Below are positions 1 to 8,037 of a stretch of DNA of 28,712 nt, in pieces. The stretch's first letter is position 1. Each line of letters starts with the position of its first letter. A program made the position numbers and the translations under genes. Source of the DNA: G963674685 sp964591275. GTDB lineage: Bacteria; Lernaellota; Lernaellaia; JACKCT01. The notes under the pieces are model-generated. The model was not told where the DNA came from. It was given only the letters and a program-made list of their open reading frames with translations, and did no database searches. The stretch is taken from NCBI GenBank assembly GCA_964591275.1, contig CAZQAE010000063.1:1-28712 (forward strand), read 5' to 3'.

Positions 1-1
1 C

Positions 2-1072
2 CACATCATCGTGGAAATTGCGGAGCGTATAAATACCGGGCGGAATTTGGGAGGCATTCCGGGCGTGATTTGCGACGGAACAACAACCCTCGACGCCGGC
101 CTTGCGCCGCAAGTCGAGGACCTTGACGCCCTGCCCCATCCTGCGTGGGACCTTGCGCCGCCCGGACGTTTCCGAAATGATTTGGCGTTTATCCAAAAAA
201 ATCCGTGGTACGTCATTTGCGCTACGCGCGGATGCCCATATCACTGCGCCTTCTGCTCGAAAATCTATCCTGTCAAGGAGCGCAAATATCGAACCCGTTC
301 AGCCGAGAACGTCATTGAGGAAATGCGCGAACTGCATCGCCGATACGGCGTCCGTCACATACAATTTCTGGATGACGCATTCGGCGCTAAAAAATATTGG
401 CTCGGCGAATTTTGCGAAAAGATGATAGAAAACGGCCCGCGCCTCGAATGGAATTGCTCCGCCATTCCCACAAGCTTTCGCAACGATGATGTCAAAATTT
501 TCCATTTGATGAAAAGGGCCGGTTGCACCAGTCTTCATTTCGGTCTGCAAACCACCTCGCCGCAGATGCTCAAAAACATTGACCGCCGCCCCGAGGAAAC
601 CCGGATTCTCCTGGAGATCATCCCGACAATACGGCGTGCGGGGATTTTCACTCTTGTCGATCTCATTGTAGGCCTGCCGGGCGAAACGCTCGAAACCATC
701 GAAGGACACGTGCGCTACGTCTCAAAACTGCCGGCTCACATGATCCAGGTTTTTCCCCTGCAAGTCCTGCCGTACACGCCATTATACAAACGCTTCCCGG
801 ACGGCAAAGTCACGAAACTCAGCCGTGAGCAAATCTATCACGGGATAAGAAGAATCACGCGCAGGTTCATGTTTCGCCCCAGCGTAATTTGGGCCAACCT
901 TTCGTATATCGCAAAAAACAATCCGGCATTTTTTCTGACCCTATTGAAACTTTTGCCCTTCCTGACAGTGCTGGCCCTTGGAAAATATCGCATGGCCTGG
1001 TGGCGCTCAAAGTCTGAAAAAATTACCGGCGGCGAATCGCACGGCAAGAAAAAAGGACAAAAGGCACCATGA
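2..1072 (+). CDS. B12-binding-type radical SAM protein, 5' partial
   Basis: The frame is open to the window edge, so the true start and the usual N-terminal cobalamin-binding half lie upstream; the GTG at 11 is just an internal codon. The visible part begins in the interdomain linker ('LDALPHPAWDL'), typical of B12-binding radical SAM proteins. It continues with the [4Fe-4S] motif CPYHCAFC (Cys 75, 79 and 82 counted from the GTG), a TIM-barrel-like core ('LDDAFG', 'GLQTTSP', 'VGLPGET') and a hydrophobic C-terminal tail containing 'FMFRPSVIW'. Family members use S-adenosylmethionine to make a 5'-deoxyadenosyl radical, and many act on lipids or natural products; the substrate here is unknown. 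The stop overlaps the next start (ATGA at 1069-1072), so the two are co-translated. The radical SAM call is firm; the function is not. Confidence 0.9.
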   Translation, partial: HIIVEIAERINTGRNLGGIPGVICDGTTTLDAGLAPQVEDLDALPHPAWDLAPPGRFRNDLAFIQKNPWYVICATRGCPYHCAFCSKIYPVKERKYRTRSAENVIEEMRELHRRYGVRHIQFLDDAFGAKKYWLGEFCEKMIENGPRLEWNCSAIPTSFRNDDVKIFHLMKRAGCTSLHFGLQTTSPQMLKNIDRRPEETRILLEIIPTIRRAGIFTLVDLIVGLPGETLETIEGHVRYVSKLPAHMIQVFPLQVLPYTPLYKRFPDGKVTKLSREQIYHGIRRITRRFMFRPSVIWANLSYIAKNNPAFFLTLLKLLPFLTVLALGKYRMAWWRSKSEKITGGESHGKKKGQKAP

Positions 1073-2451
1073 AAATTCTACTGTCCACCGCGCCTTTTCA
1101 CCCTTATCAGGGCTATAACTTCAAATTTCCGCGCTTTCCTATTCTCAATCTCACGCTGCTTGCGGCTACGTTAAAAGACCGCCACGAAATACGAATCGCC
1201 GTCAATGCCGCGCATAGAGATAAACGAAATTACCTTTTTGACATGGCCGCCGACTTCAAACCAGATGTGATCGGATTCGCCCTGCCCTCCACCGTGAGCG
1301 CGATGACCCTGGGAAAAACGATTGAGCGTTTAAAAGCCGTTTCGCCCGATTCCGTCATCACATGCGGCGGACCTTTCGCCACATTCGAATCCGCCTTTTG
1401 CCTGGGGCTCGGCGCCGATGTCGTTTTCCTTGGCGAAGCCGAGGCCAGTTTCCCGTCCTGGATCGACGGCGGCGCTCAAACAACCTTCGCGGAAGACACG
1501 CCAAAAGGGATGGCTTTTCGCTCGGATGAAGACGCCGGACTGCGCGGCGAGCAAACCATCACCCAAAACCTGGACTCATTGCCGATTCCCGCCTGGGATT
1601 TGCTCGATTACCAACCGGCCATCTACCTTGGCGCAAAAGCTGCTGCTGTCGAAATGTCGCGCGGCTGCCCTTTTAACTGCCGATTCTGCGCCGTCCACGA
1701 ATTTGGAAAGAGCTATCGCGCTAAAAGCGCCGCACGAATGCTGGAGGAACTCAAAGAGATCAAAGCGATGGGATTCTCCGAATTGCTGTTCGTGGATAAC
1801 TCATTCGCGCTTGACGAGAGGGAAACGCACCAGCTTGCCGAAGGAATGCTCACCGAAAATTGGGATTTTGAATTTGGAGCTTATCTGCGCGCCGATACGA
1901 TTTGCGATCATTCGACTTTGATGAAAAAACTGGCGCGCGCCGGATTGCGTTACGCCATCGTTGGATTTGAAAGCTATTCCGATCAAAGCCTCAAAGCCGT
2001 CAACAAGTCCCTGAAGCACGATACGAACATCAAGGCGGCGCAGGTTTTGCGCGAATGCGAAATATTTTCCATCGGCAGCCACATTTACGGTTCACCGGGC
2101 GAATTGATTGGCAACATGGTGAAAACTTATCGATTCGGCGTGCGCTCAAGCGACCTGTATAAGGCCGGCATCTACACACCGCTGCCCGGTTCGTCCCTGC
2201 ACGCCGAATTGACCTCCAAGGGCTTGCTTCAAGCAGGCGATCCTTTGGCGATGGATTTTCTGCATTATCGCGTGGGCGACGGCGCCAACCGGTGGAAAGT
2301 CCAGGCGCTCAGCCTGCTGCTCTTTTTGACATACTATCTCAGTCCTGTGCGCCTGCTTCGCCTGATGAGCAAGAGTCGCTGGACGAAAAGGATATTTCGC
2401 GTGGAGTATCAAACGATCATTTTGCGAATCCGGGCCATGCTGACCGGTTAA
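1069..2451 (+). CDS. B12-binding-domain radical SAM protein
   Basis: A 460-residue protein with an N-terminal Rossmann-like cobalamin-binding-type domain (about 1-135; 'DVIGFALPS', 'CGGPFATFES', 'VVFLGEAEAS'), the linker 'LDSLPIPAWDLLDY', and a radical SAM core with CPFNCRFC (Cys 200, 204 and 207). The C-terminus is a basic, hydrophobic tail with 'YYLSPVRLL'. No DxHxxG lower-ligand motif is visible, which is usual for class B-like radical SAM enzymes. The ATG overlaps the stop of the preceding radical SAM gene, giving translational coupling. The N-terminal 'FKFPRFPILNLTLLAATL' replaces the more usual P-x-G-L-x-x-L-A pattern, so it is not a simple paralogue of its neighbours. Family knowledge points to methylation or radical C-C chemistry on a hydrophobic or natural-product substrate. 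The exact reaction cannot be read from sequence. Confidence 0.9.
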   Translation: MKILLSTAPFHPYQGYNFKFPRFPILNLTLLAATLKDRHEIRIAVNAAHRDKRNYLFDMAADFKPDVIGFALPSTVSAMTLGKTIERLKAVSPDSVITCGGPFATFESAFCLGLGADVVFLGEAEASFPSWIDGGAQTTFAEDTPKGMAFRSDEDAGLRGEQTITQNLDSLPIPAWDLLDYQPAIYLGAKAAAVEMSRGCPFNCRFCAVHEFGKSYRAKSAARMLEELKEIKAMGFSELLFVDNSFALDERETHQLAEGMLTENWDFEFGAYLRADTICDHSTLMKKLARAGLRYAIVGFESYSDQSLKAVNKSLKHDTNIKAAQVLRECEIFSIGSHIYGSPGELIGNMVKTYRFGVRSSDLYKAGIYTPLPGSSLHAELTSKGLLQAGDPLAMDFLHYRVGDGANRWKVQALSLLLFLTYYLSPVRLLRLMSKSRWTKRIFRVEYQTIILRIRAMLTG

Positions 2452-2567
2452 TTTGACTGCCCGCCAATTCAAAAAAAGGTCTTCGCTCAATTTGGGCTAT
2501 CTTAAGGGAAGCAAAAGCGGTAAAACGCAGACTATGATTGTGTCAACTAAGTGAAAAAATTTAAAAA

Positions 2568-4061
2568 ATGAAAATTGTCCTGATTAATCCCAACACGGGC
2601 GGTCGCAACCGCCTTATGCTCCCGGTCCCGCCTTACGGTCTGGTCTCACTAGCAGCCGTCGCCATGCAAGGTGGCCACGATGTGGAGGTCTGGGATCAAT
2701 TCGCTTACAGGCAGAGCCACGAAACTCTCGCCGACATGCTTATCGAACACAAAGTCGATCTTGTCGGAATCACCTGCCTGACTCCTGCAGAACCTGCGTC
2801 ACGGCGAATTTTTGATCTGTACCGCCTGCGGGGCGGCAAGGGTCTCACGCTGATGGGGGGCGTTCACTCCACGGTATTTCATAAGAAACTTGTTGAGCAA
2901 GGCGTTTGCGACCTCGTCGTCCGTCGAGAAGGCGAAGGAGTTTTTGCTGAACTGCTCAGTTGCCTTGAAGCCGGTCGTCCCTTGCACGATATCAAAGGCA
3001 TAACCTTTAAAGACAAGGGCATTGTCGTTTCCACGGAAGATCACGAACTGATAAGCAACCTGAACACATTGCCCGTTCCGGCCTGGGAAGCGATAACCGG
3101 GGGAATCGACGTATATAGCCAGGCGCCAACGCTGGGCTTATACGGCAGAACCCTTCCCATTCTAGGCAGCCGGGGATGCCCCAAGCGCTGCACATTTTGC
3201 GGACAGGAAATTTTTCACAAGGGCATGCGCTTCCGATCCATCGACAGCATCTTGAGCGAAATCGAAACTCTCCATCAACGTTTCGCCATTAAAAATTTCG
3301 TTTTCCTCGACGCCAACTTTCCGATAAGCCATAAATATGGAATGCAGTTTTGCGAAGCCATGATCGAAAGCGGCCTCCACAAAAAGATGGGCTGGTCCAC
3401 CGAACTGACCGTCAATATCGTGAATCGAGAATTGTTGCTCATGATGGCAAAGGCGGGCTGCCGCAACATCGAATATGGGTTTGAAACCGGAAGCCAGAAG
3501 CTTTTGGATGAATCGAAAAAGGGAACGACCATCGAGCAGGGACTTGAAGCCAGCCGCTGGACGCGAGAGGCCGGCATCCATACTTTCGGCCTGTTTTTGA
3601 TCGGACTCCCCGGCGAAACCCCCCGGGATTCCTTCGCGACGCTTCGCCTGGCGATGAAGCTGGATTGCAACGTTGTCAAGTTCAACATCGTTATTCCCTA
3701 TCCCGGATGCGAACTTTTTGAAAAGCACCGTGAAACGCTGCTGGAAAACTTCGATCCCGAAAGCTACAACTCCTGGTTTCAATCATCGGATCCCTATCGC
3801 AAAGTCACGGTTATGCCGGGCGGCATGTCGCCCAATACGCTGCTTTTCATCCAACGGATCATGCTTTTGATCTACTATGTCAGACCTCGAATCGTCCTCA
3901 AGCATCTGCGTAATAAAACATTAAGACCCCGCGACTACCTGGACGGCGCGCGCTTTCTCATCGGCGGCATGGCCCAGGCGCTTTGGAAAATCACAAGGTC
4001 GGCGCTCGGTTTCGGCACTGCCCCGGACGGCGCGAAGGATAAGGAGACGGTCGCTTCATGA
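2568..4061 (+). CDS. B12-binding-domain radical SAM protein
   Basis: A 497-residue enzyme with the classic layout. The N-terminal cobalamin-binding domain contains 'PPYGLVSLAAVAMQGGHDV', 'VDLVGITCLTP', 'GGVHSTVF' and 'VVRREGEGVFAEL'. The linker is 'LNTLPVPAWEAI', and the radical SAM core carries CPKRCTFC (Cys 204, 208 and 211), 'FLDANFP', 'IEYGFETGSQ' and 'LIGLPGETP'. The C-terminal tail contains 'YYVRPRIVLKHLR'. A 116-bp spacer separates it from the gene before, so it may have its own promoter, although I could not find a convincing -35/-10 pair and the ATG has only an A-rich leader instead of a clear Shine-Dalgarno. Its stop overlaps the FAD oxidoreductase start (4058-4061), so these two are co-translated, suggesting consecutive pathway steps. 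The substrate is unknown. Confidence 0.92.
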   Translation: MKIVLINPNTGGRNRLMLPVPPYGLVSLAAVAMQGGHDVEVWDQFAYRQSHETLADMLIEHKVDLVGITCLTPAEPASRRIFDLYRLRGGKGLTLMGGVHSTVFHKKLVEQGVCDLVVRREGEGVFAELLSCLEAGRPLHDIKGITFKDKGIVVSTEDHELISNLNTLPVPAWEAITGGIDVYSQAPTLGLYGRTLPILGSRGCPKRCTFCGQEIFHKGMRFRSIDSILSEIETLHQRFAIKNFVFLDANFPISHKYGMQFCEAMIESGLHKKMGWSTELTVNIVNRELLLMMAKAGCRNIEYGFETGSQKLLDESKKGTTIEQGLEASRWTREAGIHTFGLFLIGLPGETPRDSFATLRLAMKLDCNVVKFNIVIPYPGCELFEKHRETLLENFDPESYNSWFQSSDPYRKVTVMPGGMSPNTLLFIQRIMLLIYYVRPRIVLKHLRNKTLRPRDYLDGARFLIGGMAQALWKITRSALGFGTAPDGAKDKETVAS

Positions 4062-5197
4062 CTGGCGGGGCGCGACACGACATCGCGGTCGTGGGCGCCG
4101 GTCCCGCCGGCAGCGTCGTGGCGTCCGAACTGGCCAAAAGCGGCGCGCGTGTGCTGCTTTTCGACCACAGCCACCCTCGTGCAAAACCGTGTTCTGGTTT
4201 TTTAACAAAAGAAGTGTTCGATCTGTATGAACCGCTCAGAGACTTTCACGATCACCGCCCTTTCGATGGGCGACGCTCATATACAACGCCGAAAGGCAGA
4301 AGCTTTTCCATTACGCCGCATCAGGCGCTGACACAATTCAACCTTTCGTCGCGGCTGCTTTTCGATCAATTTCTTCTCGATAACGCCCTTCAGTGCGGCG
4401 CCGAGTTGAAAAAAGAAAAAGCGACATCGGTCGAGCGATTGAAAAGCGGCTGGAAAATCGAAACGAACGGAGGCGTATACGCCGCGGATATCATCGTAGG
4501 CGCCGATGGCGTGCGAAGCATTGTCCGAAAATCTCTGATCGGCCCGATTCCGCGCCAGGACATCGTCGTCGGCGTCGGCGCCACGTATCACAAATGCGCG
4601 CACGAAGAATTGGATACGGTTTTTTTTAAAAGCGGCGGCATCGGCTTCGTTCTACCGGGCTACAACTTCAGCCAAATCGTCATCGCCTCTCGGCTCAATA
4701 CAGCGCGAAAAATGACTTTTTTGTTAAAAACCTTTCGTGAATCGCTTCCCGAAAAATGGAGTGGCCCCGCCAAAGTCTGGACGGGCCTGCAACCCTCGCC
4801 TATCAGCAAAGATTTTTTCAAGGCGAAATGCGCCGGCGATAATTATTGTTTTATCGGCGACGCGGCGGGGCATTGCGATTCTTTAAACGGCGAAGGCGTT
4901 CCCTTCGCGATTCGCGGGGCCATGCTCGCCGCAAAAGCAATACTAGCAGGGAAACCTGAAGAGTTCGACGAGCTTTGGCGAGACAGCTACGCCTTGCGCC
5001 TTGAGGAGGCATCCAAAAAAACCCGGCGCGCGCCCGGCGCGCACTTTATCAATCTGGCTGGCTGGGCTTTATCGAAAAGCCCCAGCCTGATCGAAATTGC
5101 CGTCAGTCACGCGGCCAAAGAACGTCGGCTGAAAAACATCCTGCTAAAAGCGCTGACGAACTCGCCGAAAATCATTGCGGAGTTGATGACACGATGA
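4058..5197 (+). CDS. FAD-dependent oxidoreductase, geranylgeranyl-reductase family-like
   Basis: A 379-residue flavoprotein with an N-terminal FAD-binding dinucleotide motif GAGPAG (13-18) after a beta strand, followed by 'RVLLFDHSHPRAKPCSGFL'. The latter matches the position of the P-x-x-K-x-C-G-x segment of the geranylgeranyl reductase/FixC-like group (Cys45). 'VGADGVRSIVRKSL' is the GD/DG motif, and 'FIGDAAGHCDSLNGEG' near residues 265-285 is the second FAD-contact motif. Family members reduce isoprenoid double bonds or act as flavin monooxygenases, usually on membrane-associated substrates. It overlaps by four bases both the upstream radical SAM gene and the downstream epimerase gene, so all three are translationally coupled. 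I infer reduction or oxidation of a hydrophobic intermediate shared with the radical SAM enzymes. A halogenase/monooxygenase role is possible; no halogenase WxWxIP motif is seen. Confidence 0.85.
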   Translation: MTGGARHDIAVVGAGPAGSVVASELAKSGARVLLFDHSHPRAKPCSGFLTKEVFDLYEPLRDFHDHRPFDGRRSYTTPKGRSFSITPHQALTQFNLSSRLLFDQFLLDNALQCGAELKKEKATSVERLKSGWKIETNGGVYAADIIVGADGVRSIVRKSLIGPIPRQDIVVGVGATYHKCAHEELDTVFFKSGGIGFVLPGYNFSQIVIASRLNTARKMTFLLKTFRESLPEKWSGPAKVWTGLQPSPISKDFFKAKCAGDNYCFIGDAAGHCDSLNGEGVPFAIRGAMLAAKAILAGKPEEFDELWRDSYALRLEEASKKTRRAPGAHFINLAGWALSKSPSLIEIAVSHAAKERRLKNILLKALTNSPKIIAELMTR

Positions 5198-6168
5198 GCT
5201 TAATTCTGGTCACAGGCGCCACCGGTTTTGTCGGACGATACCTCGTCAGGGAATTGCGGCGAAGGAATCACAAGGTTCTGGTATTCGCCCGCTCCACCAG
5301 CGACACGCGCGAAGCCCAAGAGCTTGGCTGTCTCATCCAGAGAGGCGACCTGATCAATTTCGATCAGGTTCGCAGTGCCGTAAAAATGGCGAAATGCCTC
5401 ATTCACGTAGGCGAAATCGGAATGAGCGTAAAAGATTCCGGACGCCTGAATGTCGATCTCGTCCGAGCCATGATCGAGGCGGCGAAAGAGACCAGCGGAT
5501 TTCGTCACATTGTTCAGGTCAGCAGCGTAACGGTCGTGTCGCCCCCCATAAAATCCCCGGCCGACGAGGATACGCCCCCCCTCGCCGAAATCCGCGACAG
5601 TTACACGATTTATAAAAGAGAGTGCGAAAAGGTTCTGCGTGATGCGGATGTGTCGGCGACCATTATTCGCGGCAGCGCGATTTACGGGCCGGGCGCAAAT
5701 TACCTTCTCTGGTTCGCAAAGTGGCTTCGCCGAATGCGCCTGGTAGGTCTTCCCTTTCCGGGAAAACATAGTGCCGAACTCTCTTTCATCCATGTCGCGG
5801 ACATGGCCGCTGCGCTCGCCGCCGCCGCCGAACAAGCGAAGCCGAGTTTGGAAATCTACAACGCCGCCGATGATGCGGGCTGCTCCATTTCCAAGTTTGC
5901 AGCAATGCTAGCGACGGAGTTGGATACGCACTTCAAATTGATGCAGATACCCATTGGCGCGCAGCGGGCATTCGCGTATTCGCTTGATGGCGCCCTCGGC
6001 ATATTGGGCGCGTCCCCCAACGTGCGTGGCATACTGGATTTTTTGAGCTACGATGGAATATTCAGCAATGAAAAAATTAAACGGGAACTTGGACTGGAGT
6101 TGTCCTTTCCCACCCTAGCCAAAGGGCTGCCGGACACTGCGGCATGGATCAAAAATAACTGGAAATGA
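5194..6168 (+). CDS. NAD-dependent epimerase/dehydratase (extended SDR)
   Basis: A 324-residue extended short-chain dehydrogenase. TGATGFVG (7-14) is the NAD(P)-binding glycine motif; 'VSSV' around 109-112 supplies the catalytic Ser region; Y137-x3-K141 in 'SYTIYKRECEK' is the catalytic pair; and 'IIRGSAIYGPG' is the substrate-binding stretch typical of the sugar epimerase and 3-beta-hydroxysteroid dehydrogenase groups. The family oxidises, epimerises or dehydrates nucleotide sugars or oxidises sterol-like and other alcohols; the 3-beta-HSD/HpnA-like branch is a plausible fit but cannot be settled by eye. The ATG overlaps the stop of the FAD oxidoreductase (5194-5197), tying it to the same operon. 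It is probably cytosolic, with no membrane segment evident, and its length is normal for the family. Confidence 0.87.
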   Translation: MSLILVTGATGFVGRYLVRELRRRNHKVLVFARSTSDTREAQELGCLIQRGDLINFDQVRSAVKMAKCLIHVGEIGMSVKDSGRLNVDLVRAMIEAAKETSGFRHIVQVSSVTVVSPPIKSPADEDTPPLAEIRDSYTIYKRECEKVLRDADVSATIIRGSAIYGPGANYLLWFAKWLRRMRLVGLPFPGKHSAELSFIHVADMAAALAAAAEQAKPSLEIYNAADDAGCSISKFAAMLATELDTHFKLMQIPIGAQRAFAYSLDGALGILGASPNVRGILDFLSYDGIFSNEKIKRELGLELSFPTLAKGLPDTAAWIKNNWK

Positions 6169-6210
6169 CCTCCTCCAATGAGGAGGCGTCCCTTAAGGAG
6201 CAAGTCGTCG

Positions 6211-7479
6211 ATGGCGAAAGTACTGCTGATAAATTTCCCATTTAAGGCCAAGGGGATGCCGACGATTTTCCCCATCCAATTCGCGGCCCTGGGCGGATAC
6301 CTCCAGCAGCACGGCCATAATGTAAGCGCTGTCGATTTGAACGTCGCGCCGCGAAGCCGCCTTGACGAACTTCTTTTGGCCAATCAATACGACACGGTCG
6401 CGCTTTCATTTCGCAACGTCCTACCTGCTTTCTGGCTCGAACGCTTTAGCGCACTGCGAAAATTCATCATCTATCTCAAAGAAAAAGGCGTGCAGCCCAT
6501 TGTCGGGGGGCCGGGATTCTCGCTTTTTCATTCCCTGATTTTCAAGCTTGTCCCGGAGATTCAAGTCGGCGCTCTGGGCGAAGGGGAATACACGCTTTTG
6601 CGCTTCGTCGAAGGCGACGATTGGCAAAGCATTCCCGGACTGTGCTACCGAACCGAAGGCGGTTTTCAATCCAATTATCCGCCCCGCTTTTTGCCTGGCG
6701 AAGAAATTCCAGCATACCAAAATATCGACGGACTGGACTACACGCATCCAGAATACCTGGTCGGCCTGCAATCTTATCGCGGATGTCTCTACGATTGCGC
6801 TTATTGCCCGTCGTCCTTCCTAAGGGGCGATTCGATTCGACTCAGGCCGCTCGAAAATGTTGATAAGGATTTGCAGTTTCTTCGCGCAAAGGGCGTCGAA
6901 CATTTTCTTCTCATTGACGGCGTGCAAAACGTTCCACTGGAACGTTCAAAGGAACTTCTGGGGCTTTTTAATCCACTGAAGCACTCAATTAGCTGGGAGG
7001 GATTTCTCAAACCCCTCCCGAAAATTGATGATGAACACGTCCGAAAATTGGCTCAGTCTGGCGCCGTACGTTTTCACATCGACATTATCTCAGGGACGCA
7101 AACAGTCGGCCCGATTATCAATCATGGCGTCACTATTGAAGAAAGCATCCGCGTGGCCAAGTTGTTGAAATCGCATGATATCGAGGGAATATTTTATTTT
7201 GCCTATCAACTACCCACCGAACGCCTGCGCGATGAGGTTGAGACCTTCAAGCACCTGCGCATTCTGAAAAAGATGGGGCATAAGACCTTCATTTATCCCT
7301 TCTTCCCTTATCCGAGCACCGGTTTTGAAAAATACTATGGCTCAATCCTGGACAAAGGCCCCTTCTGGCACATCAGGCGCATGATCACCATGATGCTCAG
7401 ACCGAGCTTCTTCATGTTTCTACACGATTTGATGACCATGACGGATATTACTGGTCCACGATTGATTGACAAGAGATGA
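6211..7479 (+). CDS. B12-binding-domain radical SAM protein
   Basis: The start is placed at the ATG at 6211 because an AAGGAG ribosome-binding site lies at 6194-6199 and the family-type N-terminus 'MAKVLLINFPFKAKG' begins there; an in-frame ATG at 6178 would add 11 unrelated residues. The 422-residue protein has a cobalamin-binding-type domain ('PIQFAALGGYLQQHGHNV', 'PIVGGPGFSL', 'VGALGEGEYTLL'), then CLYDCAYC (Cys 192, 196 and 199) and a radical SAM barrel with 'LIDGVQN' and 'HIDIISGTQ'. Its C-terminal tail contains 'MMLRPSFFMFLHDL'. The core is more divergent than its neighbours: the usual G-F-E-T/S motif is replaced by 'DIISGTQ'. It lies 42 bp after the epimerase gene and is followed after 3 bp by a truncated radical SAM gene. 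The substrate is unknown. Confidence 0.88.
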   Translation: MAKVLLINFPFKAKGMPTIFPIQFAALGGYLQQHGHNVSAVDLNVAPRSRLDELLLANQYDTVALSFRNVLPAFWLERFSALRKFIIYLKEKGVQPIVGGPGFSLFHSLIFKLVPEIQVGALGEGEYTLLRFVEGDDWQSIPGLCYRTEGGFQSNYPPRFLPGEEIPAYQNIDGLDYTHPEYLVGLQSYRGCLYDCAYCPSSFLRGDSIRLRPLENVDKDLQFLRAKGVEHFLLIDGVQNVPLERSKELLGLFNPLKHSISWEGFLKPLPKIDDEHVRKLAQSGAVRFHIDIISGTQTVGPIINHGVTIEESIRVAKLLKSHDIEGIFYFAYQLPTERLRDEVETFKHLRILKKMGHKTFIYPFFPYPSTGFEKYYGSILDKGPFWHIRRMITMMLRPSFFMFLHDLMTMTDITGPRLIDKR

Positions 7480-7482
7480 CTT

Positions 7483-7695
7483 TTGAGAATCGCACTTGTC
7501 CTGCCCAAAGCGGCGCCTGAGACTCTTTTTTACGGTGATGACTTTCGCATGGAGCCGATGGGGCTTCTTTACCTGTCCGCCTACCTGATGAATGAAAGAC
7601 ACAAAACGGTCGTAATCAACCAGAGTCTGAGACACTACACCCAAAATGTCCGCTGCCTGTATCCATTTGATCTCGCCGCTGATCGCCTTCAATAA
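7483..7695 (+). pseudogene. Truncated radical SAM gene (B12-binding N-terminus only)
   Basis: A TTG start sits 3 bp after the previous stop, and the first 50 residues ('MRIALVLPKAAPETLFYG', then 'EPMGLLYLSAYLMNERHKT') are the standard beginning of a cobalamin-binding radical SAM protein. The frame then stops at residue 70, well before the first domain is complete and with no CxxxCxxC. No continuation is seen in the other two frames. The most direct reading is a fifth radical SAM gene of this operon whose remainder was deleted or replaced, leaving a junction near 7640-7700. It may still be translated as a 70-residue peptide, but nothing suggests function. Confidence 0.75.
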
Positions 7696-7928
7696 GCACT
7701 TCCATCTCTTTCATCGCCCACATCCAGACGGATTCGGATTATCGCTTCTTCATGATTCCTCTTTGAGAAGCCATCTACCCCTATTCCGCAAAAGCGGACA
7801 GATCACTTGCTATGAAGGGCGATTATATCATTTGCTGTCAACACATGCTGGATGGCGAAATCGACAAGTGGGAGTTGTTGCAGTATTCTGTTTCGCATCG
7901 GGACTGTTTTCCTCCGTGTTATCAGTGA
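7683..7928 (+). pseudogene. Decayed coding-like remnant, family unknown
   Basis: The 342 bp between the radical SAM stub and the next gene hold no intact gene. One frame from 7683 to 7928 nevertheless reads like protein ('FIAHIQTDSDYRFFMIPL', a TGA at 7764-7766, then 'EAIYPYSAKADRSL' and 'HMLDGEIDKWELLQYSVS') and ends at 7926-7928. Its polar/hydrophobic alternation looks like real protein sequence in a way the other frames do not. I do not recognise the family. From 7929 to 8037 I see nothing beyond low-complexity AT-rich sequence. Confidence 0.3.
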
Positions 7929-8037
7929 CTTAGGAAATCTTATGATAGCACAACAGGATAAGAATGTCCGATATTATTTCAACTATTTTGCGAATTTCCG
8001 CTTAAATAACAAGAACTTACGAGTTGTAGGACAGGAA

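Noticed and set aside
2452..2567. A promoter in the 116-bp spacer before the third radical SAM gene
   Set aside because: TTTGAC (2452-2457) and TATGAT (2533-2538) occur but at incompatible spacing; no convincing -35/-10 pair.
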